DNA of 64,000 nt. It comes from Gordonia liuliyuniae. GTDB lineage: Bacteria; Actinomycetota; Actinomycetes; Mycobacteriales; Mycobacteriaceae. Location of the stretch: positions 744,001 to 808,000 of the forward strand of contig NZ_JAKKOT010000003.1 in the NCBI RefSeq assembly GCF_021739025.1, given 5' to 3'. Made by a program: the position numbers and the translations under genes. Below, piece after piece: positions 40,187 to 48,387 of the stretch; the first letter of the stretch is position 1, and each line of letters opens with the position of its first letter. Under the pieces are notes generated by a model. The model was not told where the DNA came from and did no database searches. It saw only the letters and a program-made list of their open reading frames with translations.

Positions 40187-40762
40187 GTGATCGATGCGCA
40201 GCCGTCGTCGGTGCTTCGCGCGGATGCCCGGCGCAACGTGGAGCAGATCCGTGCCGCGGCTGTGACGGTGTTCCGTGAGAAGGGTTTCTCGTCACCTCTC
40301 GAGGACGTCGCCGAGGCCGCCCACGTGAGCAAGGCGACCATCTTCAACAGGTTCGGCGGGCGGATCGGGTTGATCGATGCAGTCATCGATGACGTCGTCG
40401 CCGCAGAGTTGCTGGGCGTCATCGATTCTCAACGGTCCGTCCCGGACGTCCGCAATCGGATCTGCTCGTACGTCGGGGCGATCCGGGACCTCCAGTACCG
40501 ACTGCCAGCGGTCAACGACGTCCTGCTGCAGGAGTTCCCCGACTCGGAACCGCTGATGGCGCTCTGTCGCGTCGGGGGAGACTTCCATGCGGACTTGGTC
40601 GCAGAGGGGCACATCGCCGGTGTGCTGGTGCAGGGTTTCCTGCCTCAAGACTTCCAGGCGCTGACGATCGACAATGCGCTCGCCCTCAAGCACGGTGGCC
40701 GACCGTCCCGGGCGGACTATGACCGCCGAACCGGGTTCGTGCTCGGAGGGATCTGCCGATAG
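40187..40762 (+). CDS. TetR-family regulator
   Basis: A 191-residue regulator: VEQIRAAAVTVFREKGFSSP and LEDVAEAAHVSKATIFNRFG form the HTH. The GTG at 40187 has GAGGAGGA just upstream. Probably binds the two GTTGAC dyads and controls itself and the QorB-like gene. The C-terminal ligand domain is poorly conserved. Confidence 0.92.
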   Translation: MIDAQPSSVLRADARRNVEQIRAAAVTVFREKGFSSPLEDVAEAAHVSKATIFNRFGGRIGLIDAVIDDVVAAELLGVIDSQRSVPDVRNRICSYVGAIRDLQYRLPAVNDVLLQEFPDSEPLMALCRVGGDFHADLVAEGHIAGVLVQGFLPQDFQALTIDNALALKHGGRPSRADYDRRTGFVLGGICR

Positions 40763-40806
40763 CCGCGAGCAGTTGGTTTTACGTGCTTCAACGAACAGGA
40801 GCAAGA

Positions 40807-41730
40807 TTGACCGAGTTCACTGGTCTCAGCGCATTTCCGCTCACCCCGTTCAAGGACGACGCGGTCGACGAGCGGGCATTCGCCAGCCTGATCGAACGGC
40901 TCGCGGACGCAGAAGTCGACTCGATCACGGCGCTGGGCTCGACCGGCTCATACGCGTTCCTCGACCCCGAGGAACGCGCGGGCGTCGCCCGCCTCGCTGT
41001 CGAGTATGCGGGTACGACGCCGGTCTTCGTCGGAGTCGGGGCGCTGCGGACCTCGCACGTGCTGGCCAACGTGGCCGACGCTGAGCGTGCCGGCGCCAGT
41101 GGCGTGCTGCTCGCGCCGATGACCTACCAGCCGCTCACGCACGACGAGGTGTTCGAACTGTTCCGAGCCGTCACCGAGCGCACCGAACTGCCGGTCATCG
41201 TCTATGACAACCCCGGTACGACCCACTTCTCGTTCACCGTCGACCTCTACGCACGTATCGCCGAGCTGCCCGGCATCGCGTCGATCAAGATCCCCGCTGT
41301 GCCCGCCGATCCGAAAGGGGCCGCTGACCACGTGGCAGCGATCCGCGCGGTGATCCCGGAGCACGTGACCATCGGCGTCTCCGGCGACGCTTTCGCTGCC
41401 GCTGGGCTCAACGCCGGATGCGATGCCTGGTACTCCGTGATCGGCGGCACCCTGCCGGATCCTGCGTTGGCGATAACCCGTGCCGCGCAACAGTTCCGGG
41501 CCGATGAGGCGCTCGCGGAGTCGGCCCGCCTCGAACCTCTGTGGTCGCTGTTCAGTGAGTTCGGAGGGAGCTTGCGGGTGGTCGCGGCCATCGCCGAGCA
41601 GCTGGGCCTTGCCCCGCGGCGGTGCCTGCCCCTACCGATCCAGGGCCTCGGCGCCGCAGACCGCGTCCGCGTCGCTGAGGTGGTCGCCGAGCTCGGCCTG
41701 AATGACGAGCTCGGCCTGCATGACGTATGA
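40807..41730 (+). CDS. DapA-family aldolase/lyase
   Basis: A 307-residue TIM barrel of the dihydrodipicolinate synthase/N-acetylneuraminate lyase family: LSAFPLTPFKDDAVDERAFA, ALGSTGSYAFL (variant of the GTTGE loop), VIVYDNPGTTHFSF with the catalytic Tyr, and SIKIPAVPAD with the Schiff-base Lys. The real substrate is probably a 2-keto acid other than lysine precursors. The TTG start is set by AGGAG five bases upstream. It follows the TetR gene by 44 bases. Confidence 0.88.
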   Translation: MTEFTGLSAFPLTPFKDDAVDERAFASLIERLADAEVDSITALGSTGSYAFLDPEERAGVARLAVEYAGTTPVFVGVGALRTSHVLANVADAERAGASGVLLAPMTYQPLTHDEVFELFRAVTERTELPVIVYDNPGTTHFSFTVDLYARIAELPGIASIKIPAVPADPKGAADHVAAIRAVIPEHVTIGVSGDAFAAAGLNAGCDAWYSVIGGTLPDPALAITRAAQQFRADEALAESARLEPLWSLFSEFGGSLRVVAAIAEQLGLAPRRCLPLPIQGLGAADRVRVAEVVAELGLNDELGLHDV

Positions 41731-41819
41731 CCTACACCGCTCAGGCCATACGGTGGTCTACAGACAAGTGTGCGCCCCAGCCGGTGTAGGTTCGCGAGCG
41801 CCGACTGCCCCGTCGCGCT

Positions 41820-41835
41820 CGACACGCGACACTAG
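41820..41835. repeat. Second copy of the MITE-type right end
   Basis: CGACACGCGACACTAG is identical to the right end of the MITE-like element (35382-35397), and three more bases (GCG) also match. It again provides the TAG stop of the gene on the minus strand. No left end with paired repeats is found in 41731-41819, so it may be a truncated copy. Confidence 0.55.
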
Positions 41836-43049
41836 GCGCCTTCCACGAATGCGTGCGGATAGTCCGGTCGTCGGTTTTGGAATTGTAGGATGCTCGGGTT
41901 CTTGATCACACCATCGTGAATCTCGATGGCGCGCGCGATCGTGAGGCTTGCGGCCCAGGAGTCCGGTCCTTCCATGACTGCGCGGACGAACGGCAGTATC
42001 GCCTCGCTGATCTCCCACGTAGCCGAGTCCCACAGGTACGACGGGCTGTGGTCGACGGCGTAGTAGTTGACTCCTTGGCCGACGGTGAACATCGGGTTGT
42101 CGAATCCCGTGGGCTTCGCCCATTCGAATCCCATCCCCTCGTCGCATGAGACGTCGATAATGAGGCTGCCTGCGGCGAACTCCGCCAGGTCCTCGGTGCG
42201 CAGATACGTCAACGGCGCGGCCACGTCCTGGAGCGTGCAATTGACGACGATGTTGTGCGATGCGAGGAAGGTCGGGAGGAACACGTCGCCGTCGTCGGTG
42301 GAGATCGTACTGAGGTGGGTCGGTCCGTCGTCGGTGTTGAGTTGGGTGATGTGTGCGCTGTGTATCGGTGAGCCGACCGCCGAGACGTCACGCTGCGTGA
42401 GGACCTGGATGTCGTGGATTCCATGTGCTTTGAGCGCGGTGACAGCCCCTCGTGCCGTCGCGCCGAAGCCGATGACGACAGCGCTGAGGCGTGGCCCGTA
42501 ATCACCGGTCGAGCCTCTGAGGCTCAGCGCGTGCAGTACGGAGCAGTAACCGGCGAGTTCGTTGTTCTTGTGGAGGACGTGCAGATTGAAGTCACCGCGG
42601 TGGGTCCAGTGGTTCATCGCTTCGAACGCGATCAGCGTGAGTCGGTGGTCGACCGCCGTCTGCGTGACTTCGGGATCCTGCACGCAGTGGGGCCATCCCC
42701 ACAGGACGCCGCCTTCGGGAATTGCGGCCACGTCCGTCGCCTGCGGCTTGGGTAGGAGCAGAATGTCCGCGGATCGGATCACGTCCGCGCGCTCCGCGAT
42801 CCTGCCCACGCGGGATTCGACATATTCGGGTTCCAGCTGGAATTCGGCAGCGTAACCGCGTTCGACGATCATGCGCGCTCGAAGGTCCGGGTCGATCCGG
42901 TCCAGGTGGTGGGGATGGATCGGCAGTCGACGTTCGTTCTCCATCGTCGAGCTCGCCAGCAACCCGAGAGTGAGCGGCCGGTTGCTCGGTGGAGCCTCGT
43001 CAGACGAGACGGCAGAAACAGCAACGGACGATCGAGCGGTACCGGACAT
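41832..43049 (-). CDS. Alanine dehydrogenase/CEOS-like enzyme
   Basis: A 405-residue NAD(P)-dependent amino-acid dehydrogenase-like protein of the alanine dehydrogenase / N5-(carboxyethyl)ornithine synthase group. It has NERRLPIHPHHLDRIDPDLR, ADILLLPKPQ, AFEAMNHW and a Rossmann motif in SAVVIGFGATARGAVTALKA, and SLIIDVSCDEGMGFEW. The ATG at 43049 has GGGAG seven bases upstream; a longer frame to 43229 is unlikely. The stop codon lies inside the MITE-like end, as in the gene at 35394. Confidence 0.8.
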   Translation of the reverse strand: MSGTARSSVAVSAVSSDEAPPSNRPLTLGLLASSTMENERRLPIHPHHLDRIDPDLRARMIVERGYAAEFQLEPEYVESRVGRIAERADVIRSADILLLPKPQATDVAAIPEGGVLWGWPHCVQDPEVTQTAVDHRLTLIAFEAMNHWTHRGDFNLHVLHKNNELAGYCSVLHALSLRGSTGDYGPRLSAVVIGFGATARGAVTALKAHGIHDIQVLTQRDVSAVGSPIHSAHITQLNTDDGPTHLSTISTDDGDVFLPTFLASHNIVVNCTLQDVAAPLTYLRTEDLAEFAAGSLIIDVSCDEGMGFEWAKPTGFDNPMFTVGQGVNYYAVDHSPSYLWDSATWEISEAILPFVRAVMEGPDSWAASLTIARAIEIHDGVIKNPSILQFQNRRPDYPHAFVEGA

Positions 43050-43223
43050 CCGGTCTCCCATCATTGGGGAACCGAAGCCAGCTCCTGGGGTGACTATATG
43101 CCCGAGCCGGTCGAGGCGTGACTGTGGACCGGTCTCGGGGAGGGGATTCACGTTCGTGAGCTCGACATCCCACATACCCTGTGCGGTGTACGGCAAAAGG
43201 GTTGTGAGTAGACAGGGGTCGAC

Positions 43224-43620
43224 ATGCACATCACCAGCACTGCCATCTCGCTGAACGTTTCAGATGTCGAGGCTTCAGCCGAATGGCTGCGGAAGCATCT
43301 TGGTTTCACGGTGGCAATGGCCGCGGACGGCTTCTGTTCGCTGGCCCACGAGTCGGCCGGTGTCAACCTCGTCTATCTCCGGGCGGGGTTGCCGACGTTC
43401 AAGCCAGAATCGGTTGCGGGGCGAGCCGACGGGATGCTCGTTGTCTTCACAGTCGACGATATCGACGCCGAATATGTACGGCTACGAAGCGAGGGCGTCG
43501 ACGTCGTCACGCCGATTGAGCTCTCGCCTCCATTCGCGTCCGGGGGTCGCTGATAGAATTGGAACAAGTTCTAAGTCGATGGAGGGTGGCCGAGGATGCC
43601 AACGAGGCGGGAGTTGCTGG
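43224..43620 (+). pseudogene. VOC protein with a C-terminal deletion and frame change
   Basis: From ATG 43224 the frame reads HITSTAISLNVSDVEASAEW to GVDVVTPIELSPPFASGGR and stops at 43553. The expected final strand appears in the next frame as GSLIELEQVLSRWRVAED. About 15-20 residues of the family are missing between them. Either the gene is decayed or a short functional variant ends at 43553. The KstR-like site lies within the remnant. Confidence 0.6.
43560..43573. promoter_or_regulatory. KstR-like operator 1
   Basis: TGGAACAAGTTCTA fits the KstR consensus TNNAACNNGTTNNA exactly and is nearly palindromic. It lies 22 bases upstream of the SnoaL-like gene at 43596. Confidence 0.7.
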
Positions 43621-44375
43621 CCGCGGTCGACACGTCGCCCACCGCGGTAGCTGAGCACGACAAGGATCGCTGGCTGTCCCTGTTCGCGCAGTCGGCGATC
43701 GTGAACGATCCGGTCGGCTCTGCGCCGCATCAGGGCCGTGCACAACTGTCGCGCTTCTACGACACGTTCATCGCGCCCAACGACATCACGTTCCAGGTAC
43801 ACCAGGACATCGTCTGCGGATCCACCGTGCTTCGCGACGTCACACTCAAGATTCAGATGAGCGACCAGGTGACTCTGTCGGTGCCCGCGCATCTGCGGTA
43901 CGCGATGACTGCGGATGCGCGGATCGATGGGCTCTACGCACACTGGGAGCTGGCGCCGATGGTCGGTCAGCTCATCGGCAAAGGGTTGCCAGCCGCGGCT
44001 GTGTCGCGCCGCCTCACCGTCGGTCTGCTGCGTAATCAGCGGCTCGCCGGCACCGCAGGCTTCGCGCGCGGATTCGTCGGCGTCGGCGGTCGTACCAAAC
44101 GGCGGGCCGTCGAACTGCTCTCAGCGCTCGCCGCGGGCGACTCCGTGAATGCTGCCGCAGCGCTCGCGGAGTCCGCAGCGCTCCGCTTCGGCGTGGACGA
44201 GGTGCACTCACCGGCCGAGTTCGGCGAGCATCTCGCAGGCTGGCGAGTCGGCAAAGTCATTGCAGCAGGGCACACCGTCTCTGCGACATTGACCGACGGA
44301 CAGTCGTATGCGCTGGCGATGCTTGAGTACGCGGGATGCACGGTGTCGTCGATGTCGGTCTTCGTCGATCGCTGA
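43596..44375 (+). CDS. SnoaL/ketosteroid-isomerase-like protein, duplicated domain
   Basis: A 259-residue protein. The first 140 residues form an NTF2-like domain (DKDRWLSLFAQSAIVNDPVG, GRAQLSRFYDTFIAPNDITF). A short basic linker is followed by a second, shorter NTF2-like part (ELLSALAAGDSVNAAAALAE through AMLEYAGCTVSSMSVF). Proteins of this fold isomerise or hydrate steroid and polyketide rings. A KstR-like operator just upstream ties it to steroid metabolism by inference. Confidence 0.75.
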   Translation: MPTRRELLAAVDTSPTAVAEHDKDRWLSLFAQSAIVNDPVGSAPHQGRAQLSRFYDTFIAPNDITFQVHQDIVCGSTVLRDVTLKIQMSDQVTLSVPAHLRYAMTADARIDGLYAHWELAPMVGQLIGKGLPAAAVSRRLTVGLLRNQRLAGTAGFARGFVGVGGRTKRRAVELLSALAAGDSVNAAAALAESAALRFGVDEVHSPAEFGEHLAGWRVGKVIAAGHTVSATLTDGQSYALAMLEYAGCTVSSMSVFVDR

Positions 44376-44378
44376 CGC

Positions 44379-44576
44379 CTATTCGTCCGATGCCGCGGTG
44401 GTGGCTACCGGCGTGAAGAAGTTGATGAGGTTGCCGTCCGGGTCTCGGACGAGAAGCGAACGGTTGCCCCACGGCATGTCGGTCGGCTCGTTCACGAACA
44501 CGTCTACGACCTGCTGAAGATCTACGACCTGCTGAAGAGCTGCATGGGTCGCGTCGACGTCGTCGACTAGGCCCGG
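44379..44576 (-). pseudogene. VOC protein remnant with an internal tandem duplication
   Basis: The minus strand reads LVDDVDATHAALQQVVDLQQ, then NEPTDMPWGNRSLLVRDPDG and INFFTP, the C-terminal half of a VOC protein, ending TAG at 44379. No N-terminus is present. The Gln-Gln-Val repeat comes from an exact 18-bp tandem duplication (44503-44520 and 44521-44538). Confidence 0.6.
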
Positions 44577-45029
44577 TCAAGCCTGCGACGACGGGCCCAG
44601 TTCCTCGGCGAGCCCGACCAGAATCCCTTCCGGACCTCGCACGTAGCAGAGGCGATAGACGTCTTCGTAGCGCACCACTTCGTCGCTCACGAGTTCGGTG
44701 CCGTGTGCACGAAGCCGGTCGAGGGTGTCGTCGAGGTCGTCGACGGCGAACATCACCCGCAGGTAACCGAGCGCGTTCACGGGAGCGCGTCGATGGTCGG
44801 CGACGACGGCCGGTTCGATGAAGCGCGACAGTTCGAGTCGGCCGTGACCGTCCGGCGTCTGCAGCATCGCGATCTCGACGCGCTGGCCGGGCAGCCCGGT
44901 GACGCGTCCCGACCAGTCGCCCTCGATGGTGGTCCGGCCGACGAGGTCGAGACCGAGTTCAGTGAAGAAGCCGATCACTGCGTCGAGGTCGTCGACGACG
45001 ATCCCCATATTGTCGATCCGGGTGGTCAT
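44577..45029 (-). CDS. VOC family protein
   Basis: A 150-residue VOC protein: RIDNMGIVVDDLDAVIGFFT, GQRVEIAMLQTPDGHGRLEL (Glu ligand) and GYLRVMFAVDDLDDTLDRLR, with the last ligand in VRGPEGILVGLAEEL. Its ATG overlaps the stop of the upstream methyltransferase (ATGA), so the two are coupled. Substrate unknown. Confidence 0.9.
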   Translation of the reverse strand: MTTRIDNMGIVVDDLDAVIGFFTELGLDLVGRTTIEGDWSGRVTGLPGQRVEIAMLQTPDGHGRLELSRFIEPAVVADHRRAPVNALGYLRVMFAVDDLDDTLDRLRAHGTELVSDEVVRYEDVYRLCYVRGPEGILVGLAEELGPSSQA

Positions 45030-45868
45030 CGCGACACCTCGGCAATCACGAGATCTTCTCCGCCCGCGGGACTGAGCCCGTCGGTGCGGTCGGCGAAATA
45101 GCGGTCGTGGAGGTCGTCGGAGGTGATCACCGAGACGTCGCTGAACCCGGCGTCGCGGGCCAGTGCGGCTGCCTCGTCGGGCCGCAACAGCGACAACCAC
45201 GGGTGGCCGGAGGCGGCGGCCCCCTGTGACGCCACCTCCAAGATCGTCCGTACCTCAGGCGGCGCCATCTCGATCGGCCGCGAATAGCTGAACACCGTCA
45301 CCGACCCGGGTGCGAGCGACGCCGCTTCGCGCAAGGTCGCCGAGATGGCGTCGCGCGTGAGATACATCGTCACACCGAGCATCGCGACGACGGTCGGTGC
45401 CGTCGGATCGAGACCGGCCGATTTCGCTTCGGCGAGCCAGGACTGACCTGCTTCGAAATCGACCGGCACCAAGATCGGGCGAGCAGAGTCGAGGTAGCCG
45501 AGTTCGTCGAGGCGCTGACGCTTCCACTCCTGAGTCGCGGGCTCGTCTATCTCGAAGACCTGGACGTCACCGTCCTGTCGCTGTGCGAACGTGTCCAGAC
45601 CCGCCCCGAGCAGCACGTATTGGCGTGAGTCGGAGTCACCAAGTGCGTCTTCGGCTGCCCGCGATCGCGCCACGATCGACGCACGGTTGGTGCGTGTCCG
45701 CTCTGGATTCATGTCCGGGCGCGTCCGCCAGGCATCGTCGACGTCGGCGATCTGCACGCCGACCAGGTCGTCGACGACGTGTGGCGGCTCGTCGAGCAGG
45801 ACGTGCAGTCCGCGCCACAGTGCGGTGCGGACAGCGGTGGAGTCGGCTCCCTGTGCCATGGTCTTCAC
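45026..45868 (-). CDS. TIGR00027-family SAM-dependent methyltransferase
   Basis: A 280-residue class I methyltransferase of the mycobacterial TIGR00027 / leucine-carboxyl-methyltransferase-like group: QYVLLGAGLDTFAQRQDGDV is the SAM motif, then VFEIDEPATQEWKRQRL, ILVPVDFEAGQSW and MLGVTMYLTRDAI. Large paralogous families exist in Mycobacteriales; the substrates are unknown. The gene is coupled to the VOC gene. Confidence 0.9.
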   Translation of the reverse strand: MKTMAQGADSTAVRTALWRGLHVLLDEPPHVVDDLVGVQIADVDDAWRTRPDMNPERTRTNRASIVARSRAAEDALGDSDSRQYVLLGAGLDTFAQRQDGDVQVFEIDEPATQEWKRQRLDELGYLDSARPILVPVDFEAGQSWLAEAKSAGLDPTAPTVVAMLGVTMYLTRDAISATLREAASLAPGSVTVFSYSRPIEMAPPEVRTILEVASQGAAASGHPWLSLLRPDEAAALARDAGFSDVSVITSDDLHDRYFADRTDGLSPAGGEDLVIAEVSR

Positions 45869-45919
45869 GCCTCCTCGACGGCGGACTGAACTCGGCTTGT
45901 AACGACACTCGGCACTACG

Positions 45920-46369
45920 CTAGTCCGCGACCGGCTTGCGTCGGTTCGCTTTGACCGCGCCGCGCCGCGCCTTGGCGTCGAGCCGGCGTCGCTGGGAGCC
46001 TTTCGTCGGACGCGTCGCCCGCCGCGAGACGGACGGGGCGACGGCATCGCGCAGCAGGTCGGCGAGACGCTGCCGCGCCGCGACACGGTTGCGGCGCTGC
46101 GCTCGGTCCTCCGACGCCGCGATCATGAGGACGCTTCCATCGAGCCGAGCCGCGAGATTGTGCAGTACGCGCGCTCGCTGCACGTCGTCGAGCGCCGCCG
46201 TCGCCGCGAGGTCCAGGCTGAGTTGCACCCGCGAGTCGGTGGTGTTCACGCCCTGCCCGCCGGGCCCGGATGATCGGGAGAACTGTTCGACCAACTCGGC
46301 TGCGGGTACACGGAGGTCATGAGGCGCACCGGGGCCCGGCGAGATGAGCAGATCGTCCACGCGACCCAT
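45920..46369 (-). CDS. arfB: ArfB/YaeJ-like peptidyl-tRNA hydrolase
   Basis: Contains the class I release-factor GGQ motif in RSSGPGGQGVNTTDSRVQLS and a basic C-terminal tail (RRLDAKARRGAVKANRRK) for the empty mRNA channel, with no codon-recognition domain. Length about 149 residues. Rescues ribosomes stalled without a stop codon. The ATG at 46369 is next to GGGAG; a frame extending to 46411 is less likely. Confidence 0.92.
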   Translation of the reverse strand: MGRVDDLLISPGPGAPHDLRVPAAELVEQFSRSSGPGGQGVNTTDSRVQLSLDLAATAALDDVQRARVLHNLAARLDGSVLMIAASEDRAQRRNRVAARQRLADLLRDAVAPSVSRRATRPTKGSQRRRLDAKARRGAVKANRRKPVAD

Positions 46370-46439
46370 TCTCCCGGTGTCGGCCCGATCTGACGAATGA
46401 ATATCGTGCACCCCGAGTGGCGCGCAGCGCGAGCCGACC

Positions 46440-47066
46440 TCAGCTCGTCAGCATGCTGACCGCGTGATCGGCGACCACATCGAGATCGTCGCCGAGATCG
46501 CCGCTCAACCACTGTTGGACGAGCGCCGACATCGCACCGGTGAACATGACCGCACGGATTCTGCCGACCAGCCGATCGGGGGCGTGGGTGAGCGTCTCGG
46601 CGAGGGTGAGCTCGTGCAGCAGTTCCTGCGTCGCCGACCGTCGTTGCGCGAGTACGCGGTTCGCCTGCGCCTCGGTGAAGAGCACGCGTCCGCGGCGAGG
46701 ATCGGTCGAGCTGAAATCGAGGACGGCGACGATTCCCGCGCGCGTGCGGGCTCGGACGGAGCTGGGGAGGTCGGCGAGCTCTCGTTCGATCGCCTCGCCC
46801 AGAGCGAGCGCGGTCACGTCGTAGACGGCTCCGAGTAGCTCGTCGGTGTCAGCGAAGCTTTCGTAGAAGTACCGCGTGTTGAAACCGCATGCGCGGCAAA
46901 CGGATCGGACGGATAATGCCGTCTCACCTCCGGTTCCGAAGATGTCGAAGGCAGCCTCGACTAATTTCGATCTGCGTTCGGCGCGACGATCCGCGAGTGG
47001 GACGCCCGCCCATCTCGTGGGGCTCGACACTCGTCCAGCATACGTCCGCGCCGAACTATTGGTCAC
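46440..47066 (-). CDS. TetR-family regulator
   Basis: A 208-residue regulator: SKLVEAAFDIFGTGGETALS, VRSVCRACGFNTRYFYESF as HTH, and a C-terminal domain with MFTGAMSALVQQWLSGDL. The divergent neighbour is the MpaB-like oxygenase gene, with a dyad between them, so that gene is its likely target. Confidence 0.92.
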   Translation of the reverse strand: MTNSSARTYAGRVSSPTRWAGVPLADRRAERRSKLVEAAFDIFGTGGETALSVRSVCRACGFNTRYFYESFADTDELLGAVYDVTALALGEAIERELADLPSSVRARTRAGIVAVLDFSSTDPRRGRVLFTEAQANRVLAQRRSATQELLHELTLAETLTHAPDRLVGRIRAVMFTGAMSALVQQWLSGDLGDDLDVVADHAVSMLTS

Positions 47067-47074
47067 ATCTGTAT

Positions 47075-47090
47075 CCAGAAGCTATTCTGG
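47075..47090. promoter_or_regulatory. Putative TetR operator
   Basis: CCAGAA-GCTA-TTCTGG, a perfect dyad, lies between the divergent TetR and MpaB-like genes. A half site (CCAGAA) recurs at 47103-47108. Confidence 0.6.
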
Positions 47091-47125
47091 GTACACGTGT
47101 TGCCAGAATAATGAGGAGATCGACG

Positions 47126-48217
47126 ATGCTGTCCCTGCCGATGCCGTCCCTGCCGTTGCCGTCACTGCTGCCGTCCAGACTTCCGTCCGTCCCCGGGCTG
47201 CCCGCCGTCGCCCGGGTGCCGGTGCAATGGCCGCATCGATTCGTGGGGGACTGGCTCAACGAACGCTTCACCGCGAACGTGAAGTCGAAGTTCTTCCGCG
47301 GGATGGAGTTCGAAGCACCGACGGCCGACCCTGGATGGTTCGGTCCGGAGAGTCGGACGTGGTATGTCCACTCGCACACGCCCGCACTTATCTTCGGTCT
47401 CCAGTGCGCGTCGTACCTCGAGCGGTTGGATCCGAGCATCTACTGGATGGGCATGCATCACTCCCGCCTCGTGGAGAACTCGGAGAACGGGCTCGTCGCC
47501 AGAATTGATCTGGAAGGGGTGGCGATCCGTCTTGGGCACTCGCTGGCGTTCTTCGTCGGGACCGCCTACGGCTCCACGGCGACCGCCGAACGGCTCGCGC
47601 GCACGGTTCGATCGATGCATCACACGATCAAAGGGGTCCGCCCCGACGGTCTCGCCTACGACGCCGACGATCCGGAGTGGCTGCGGTGGAACTATGCGAC
47701 GGTGGTCTGGGGCATCGCGACCGCGCATGAGATCTATCATCCGAAGCCGCTCCGCGGCGCCGCGCTCGACGAGTACTACGCCGAGTTTGTGCGCGTCGGA
47801 CACGCGCTCGGGGGCACGGGTCTACCGACGTCGAAGGCCGAGACTCTCGACTGTCTCGAAGAGTATCTGCCGAAGCTCGGATTGACGTACGGCAGTGCGA
47901 TGGCGACCGGATCGAACCTCACCAACCCGGCGCAAGCCGTGGTCGACTGGGCGATCCGCGACACCATGCCGTCGTGGGCTGCGCGTCTGGTGATGTACCA
48001 GCCGCCGAACCCGGTGGAGCGACGTGCCCGGCGTTCTGTGGTGTGGACGGCGATCAACGGCCTCCATTCGAGTATGGGGACGGCTCCCGAGTTTGCTGCC
48101 GCTCAGCGCCGCGTCGCGGGTGGTACGACGAGCCTGCACACCGAACCGACGTACGTTCTCGGGTCTGACCCGGAGATGGATCGCGAGCAGGTCGAGCGGG
48201 TGTTCGCCGAGTCGTGA
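47126..48217 (+). CDS. MpaB/DUF2236-family oxygenase
   Basis: A 363-residue protein of the latex-clearing/MpaB (DUF2236) superfamily: WLNERFTANVKSKFFRGMEF, YWMGMHHSRLVENSENG, RSMHHTIKGVRPDGLAYDAD and WNYATVVWGIATAHEIYHP. The His and Tyr/Arg blocks are those proposed to bind heme b in this family. The ATG at 47126 has AGGAG seven bases upstream. Regulated probably by the divergent TetR. Confidence 0.85.
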   Translation: MLSLPMPSLPLPSLLPSRLPSVPGLPAVARVPVQWPHRFVGDWLNERFTANVKSKFFRGMEFEAPTADPGWFGPESRTWYVHSHTPALIFGLQCASYLERLDPSIYWMGMHHSRLVENSENGLVARIDLEGVAIRLGHSLAFFVGTAYGSTATAERLARTVRSMHHTIKGVRPDGLAYDADDPEWLRWNYATVVWGIATAHEIYHPKPLRGAALDEYYAEFVRVGHALGGTGLPTSKAETLDCLEEYLPKLGLTYGSAMATGSNLTNPAQAVVDWAIRDTMPSWAARLVMYQPPNPVERRARRSVVWTAINGLHSSMGTAPEFAAAQRRVAGGTTSLHTEPTYVLGSDPEMDREQVERVFAES

Positions 48218-48313
48218 GTCGACGCGGCACTCGACGACGTGCGCGGCACTCGCCGAATGCTGCGAACGTTGCTGAACACCGCAGATGATGACGTTCTGAA
48301 CCCTCGCATGTAC

Positions 48314-48327
48314 TAGAACGTGTTACA
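48314..48327 (+). promoter_or_regulatory. KstR-like operator 2
   Basis: TAGAACGTGTTACA fits TNNAACNNGTTNNA exactly, 60 bases upstream of the LLM oxidoreductase gene. Confidence 0.7.
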
Positions 48328-48329
48328 GT

Positions 48330-48347
48330 ACTGGACTAGTGTCCAGT
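48330..48347 (+). promoter_or_regulatory. Second palindrome upstream of the LLM operon
   Basis: ACTGGAC-TAGT-GTCCAGT is a perfect 18-base palindrome two bases after the KstR-like site. The half site GTCCAGT is also found at 58034-58040. Probably the site of another regulator. Confidence 0.65.
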
Positions 48348-48387
48348 CATTAGTCCGTCATCGGTCGTCGGCGCGTAGGAGTAAGCA

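Noticed and set aside
36998..41835. Composite transposon bounded by CTAGTG ends
   Set aside because: The two ends are in inverted orientation, but only 12 bases match at the left, no target duplication flanks the pair and no transposase lies between.
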